Positions 62,346 through 64,000 of a stretch of DNA of 64,000 nucleotides are shown here, piece by piece. A program made the position numbers and the translations under genes. A model generated the notes under the pieces. That model was not told the origin of the DNA and ran no database searches. It was given only the letters and a program-made list of their open reading frames with translations. This DNA comes from Pseudomonas sp. 10-1B (GTDB lineage: Bacteria; Pseudomonadota; Gammaproteobacteria; Pseudomonadales; Pseudomonadaceae): NCBI RefSeq assembly GCF_000935045.1, contig NZ_JYKS01000003.1, positions 1-64,000 of the forward strand, in the 5' to 3' direction. Each line of letters begins with the position of its first letter. Positions within the stretch are counted from its first letter, which is position 1.

Positions 62346-64000
62346 ATGATTGCAAAACCCACGCCCCCACGCCGTCCCCGCTGGCGTAGCCTGGCCCTGG
62401 TGGCCCTGTGCCTGGTCCCGCTACTGTGGCCCCTGCATCACCTGGCCGAACGTTACTATCAGGAAGAGCTGGCCTCGCAGAACCGCCAGACCCTCGACCT
62501 TTACGTCGCCAACCTGCTCGGCACCTTGCACCGCTACGAGACCTTGCCGCAGATCCTCGGCGACCTGCCGGCGCTGCGCGGCGTGCTGGCCGACCCGTTG
62601 CGCCTGGAAGCGGTGACCAACGCCAACCGCCTGCTCAAGGACATCGTCCAGCAGACCGGTGCCGAGGTGATGTACCTGATGGATATCAGCGGCAACACCC
62701 TGGCCGCGTCCAACTGGGACAAGCAAGACAGCTTCGTCGGCCGCAACTTCGCCTTCCGCCCTTACTTCAACGAAGCCATGGCCGGCCGCCTGGGGCGCTT
62801 CTTCGGCCTGGGCACCACCTCGGGCAAGCGCGGCTATTTCTTCGCCGGCCCCGTGCATGACCAGGAGCGCATCGTCGGCGTGCTGGTGGTCAAGGTCGAC
62901 CTGGACCACACCGAAACCCTCTGGGGACGCACCCCCGAGCAGTTGTTGGTGACGGACCACAATGGCGTGGTAATCCTGACCTCGCGGCCCGACTGGCGTT
63001 TCCGTGCCACCCGTGCGCTGACCGAGGCCGAGCGCCAGGCCATCATCGCTATCCAGCCCTACCCGACCCAGGCCCCGCAGCCCTTGGCGCTCAACCCCGA
63101 TGCCTGGCTGACCCAGACCCGCGACATCGAGGAAACCGGCTGGCAAGTCAGCATCCTCGCCCCGCGCATGCTGGTCGACCGCTCGGTGCAGACGGTGATG
63201 GCCATCGGCGCCGGTGCCCTGCTGGTGCTGATGCTGCTGGCCGGCCTGGTGATGCAGCGACGCCGCCACTACATCGACCGCATCGACTTCGAAGCCCGTG
63301 GCCGCCAGGAGCTGGAAAAACGCGTGGCCGAACGTACCGCCGACCTCGAAGGCCTGAATACCCGCCTCAAGCGCGCCGTGCTGGAGCGCGAAAACGCCCA
63401 GCAGGAAGCGGTGCGCGCCCAGGACGAACTGGTGCAGGCCGGCAAGCTGTCGGTGCTTGGCACCATGTCGGCCAGCATCAGCCACGAACTCAACCAGCCG
63501 CTGGCGGCTATCCGCAGCTACGCGGAAAACGCCGAGATCCTGCTCGACCACCAGCGCACCGAAGACGCCCGCGGCAACCTCAAGCTCATCGGCGAGCTGA
63601 CCGGGCGCATGGCCTCGATCATCGCCCACTTGCGCGCCTTCGCCCGCCGTGACCGGCATGCCCCGGAGAGCGTGGCGCTGCAGCCGGCCCTGGACGATGC
63701 CCTGGCGCTGCTGGCCAAGCGCCGCCGGGCCATGGCCGTGGAACTGATCCGCGACCTGCCGGAAGCCACCCTGTGGGTACAGGCCGGCGAAACCCGCCTG
63801 CGCCAGGTACTCGGCAACCTGCTGGCCAATGCCCTCGATGCCCTGACCGAAAAGGCCAACCCGCGCCGTCTGTGGCTAAGTGCCGAGCAGCGCGATGACT
63901 GCGTCTACCTGTACATCCGCGACAATGGCCCCGGTTTCAGCCGCCAGGCCCTGGAGCACGCCAAGGAACCGTTCTTCACCACCAAGACCCGCACCCAAGG
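62346..64000 (+). CDS. DctB-type sensor histidine kinase (3' end outside the window)
   Basis: 551 codons are present and the frame is open at the window edge. The start at 62346 (MIAKPTPPRRPRWRSLALVA) is likely; a GTG 3 bp earlier is possible. A membrane helix near 16-30, a periplasmic dCache/PDC sensor (VMYLMDISGNTLAASNWDKQ; GTTSGKRGYFFAGPV) and a second helix near 280-298 are followed by a coiled coil. Then come the phospho-His in SASISHELNQPLAAIRSYAE, the N-box NLLANALDALTE and the G1 motif DNGPGFS. The type pairs with an NtrC-family sigma-54 activator, expected just downstream. C4-dicarboxylates are the likely ligand class by family only. Confidence 0.9.
   Translation, partial: MIAKPTPPRRPRWRSLALVALCLVPLLWPLHHLAERYYQEELASQNRQTLDLYVANLLGTLHRYETLPQILGDLPALRGVLADPLRLEAVTNANRLLKDIVQQTGAEVMYLMDISGNTLAASNWDKQDSFVGRNFAFRPYFNEAMAGRLGRFFGLGTTSGKRGYFFAGPVHDQERIVGVLVVKVDLDHTETLWGRTPEQLLVTDHNGVVILTSRPDWRFRATRALTEAERQAIIAIQPYPTQAPQPLALNPDAWLTQTRDIEETGWQVSILAPRMLVDRSVQTVMAIGAGALLVLMLLAGLVMQRRRHYIDRIDFEARGRQELEKRVAERTADLEGLNTRLKRAVLERENAQQEAVRAQDELVQAGKLSVLGTMSASISHELNQPLAAIRSYAENAEILLDHQRTEDARGNLKLIGELTGRMASIIAHLRAFARRDRHAPESVALQPALDDALALLAKRRRAMAVELIRDLPEATLWVQAGETRLRQVLGNLLANALDALTEKANPRRLWLSAEQRDDCVYLYIRDNGPGFSRQALEHAKEPFFTTKTRTQ

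Overview
The window is chromosomal DNA of a Pseudomonas, most probably of the P. putida group. The basis is GC-rich coding with many G/C third positions, about twenty P. putida-type REP/REPIN palindromes between genes, and a gene order that matches what I recall of the P. putida KT2440 segment from about PP_0264 to PP_0310. No database search was run; family assignments come from motifs and recall.

1-17.9 kb: quaternary-amine catabolism. On the minus strand are dgcA, a DUF5943 gene and an M19 dipeptidase. Next come a secreted metallophosphoesterase and an LprI-like protein. The carnitine regulon follows (cdhR, divergent from caiX-cdhC-cdhA-cdhB), then a small unknown gene, the master regulator gbdR, the serine deaminase sdaA, and the choline/betaine/carnitine ABC transporter cbcXWV. 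Together these import carnitine and betaine, oxidise and cleave carnitine towards glycine betaine, demethylate dimethylglycine, and drain the resulting serine to pyruvate. The betaine demethylase genes lie outside the window.

18-37.5 kb: core housekeeping. It holds hisB-hisH-DUF2164-hisA-hisF, an OFA-type MFS transporter, asmA-mutY-yggX, tRNA-Phe, an orphan antitoxin beside a wrecked toxin, PPK2, a GABA-type permease, a basic amino-acid ABC transporter, a GSTCD-like methyltransferase, a DUF3077 gene preceded by an elaborate inverted-repeat leader, a small lipoprotein and tRNA-Thr.

37.6-about 49.0 kb: an accessory island next to tRNA-Thr. It starts with a P4-type integrase preceded by an inverted repeat. 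It also carries a truncated second recombinase, two related small ORFs that flank an AT-rich two-gene secreted/lipoprotein operon of unknown function (41.1-43.4 kb), further AT-rich small genes (44.2-45.2 kb), a MITE-like inverted-repeat pair, a diguanylate cyclase, and a HigA antitoxin whose HigB toxin survives only as its 3' end. I could not find the right attachment site. The secreted operon is the best candidate for something undescribed.

49.3-64 kb: core again. It holds two TonB-dependent siderophore receptors, an OmpR/EnvZ-type two-component pair, an FMN glutamate-synthase-like protein, an OprD-family porin, agmatine deiminase, RfbC, and the start of a DctB-type sensor kinase that runs off the window.
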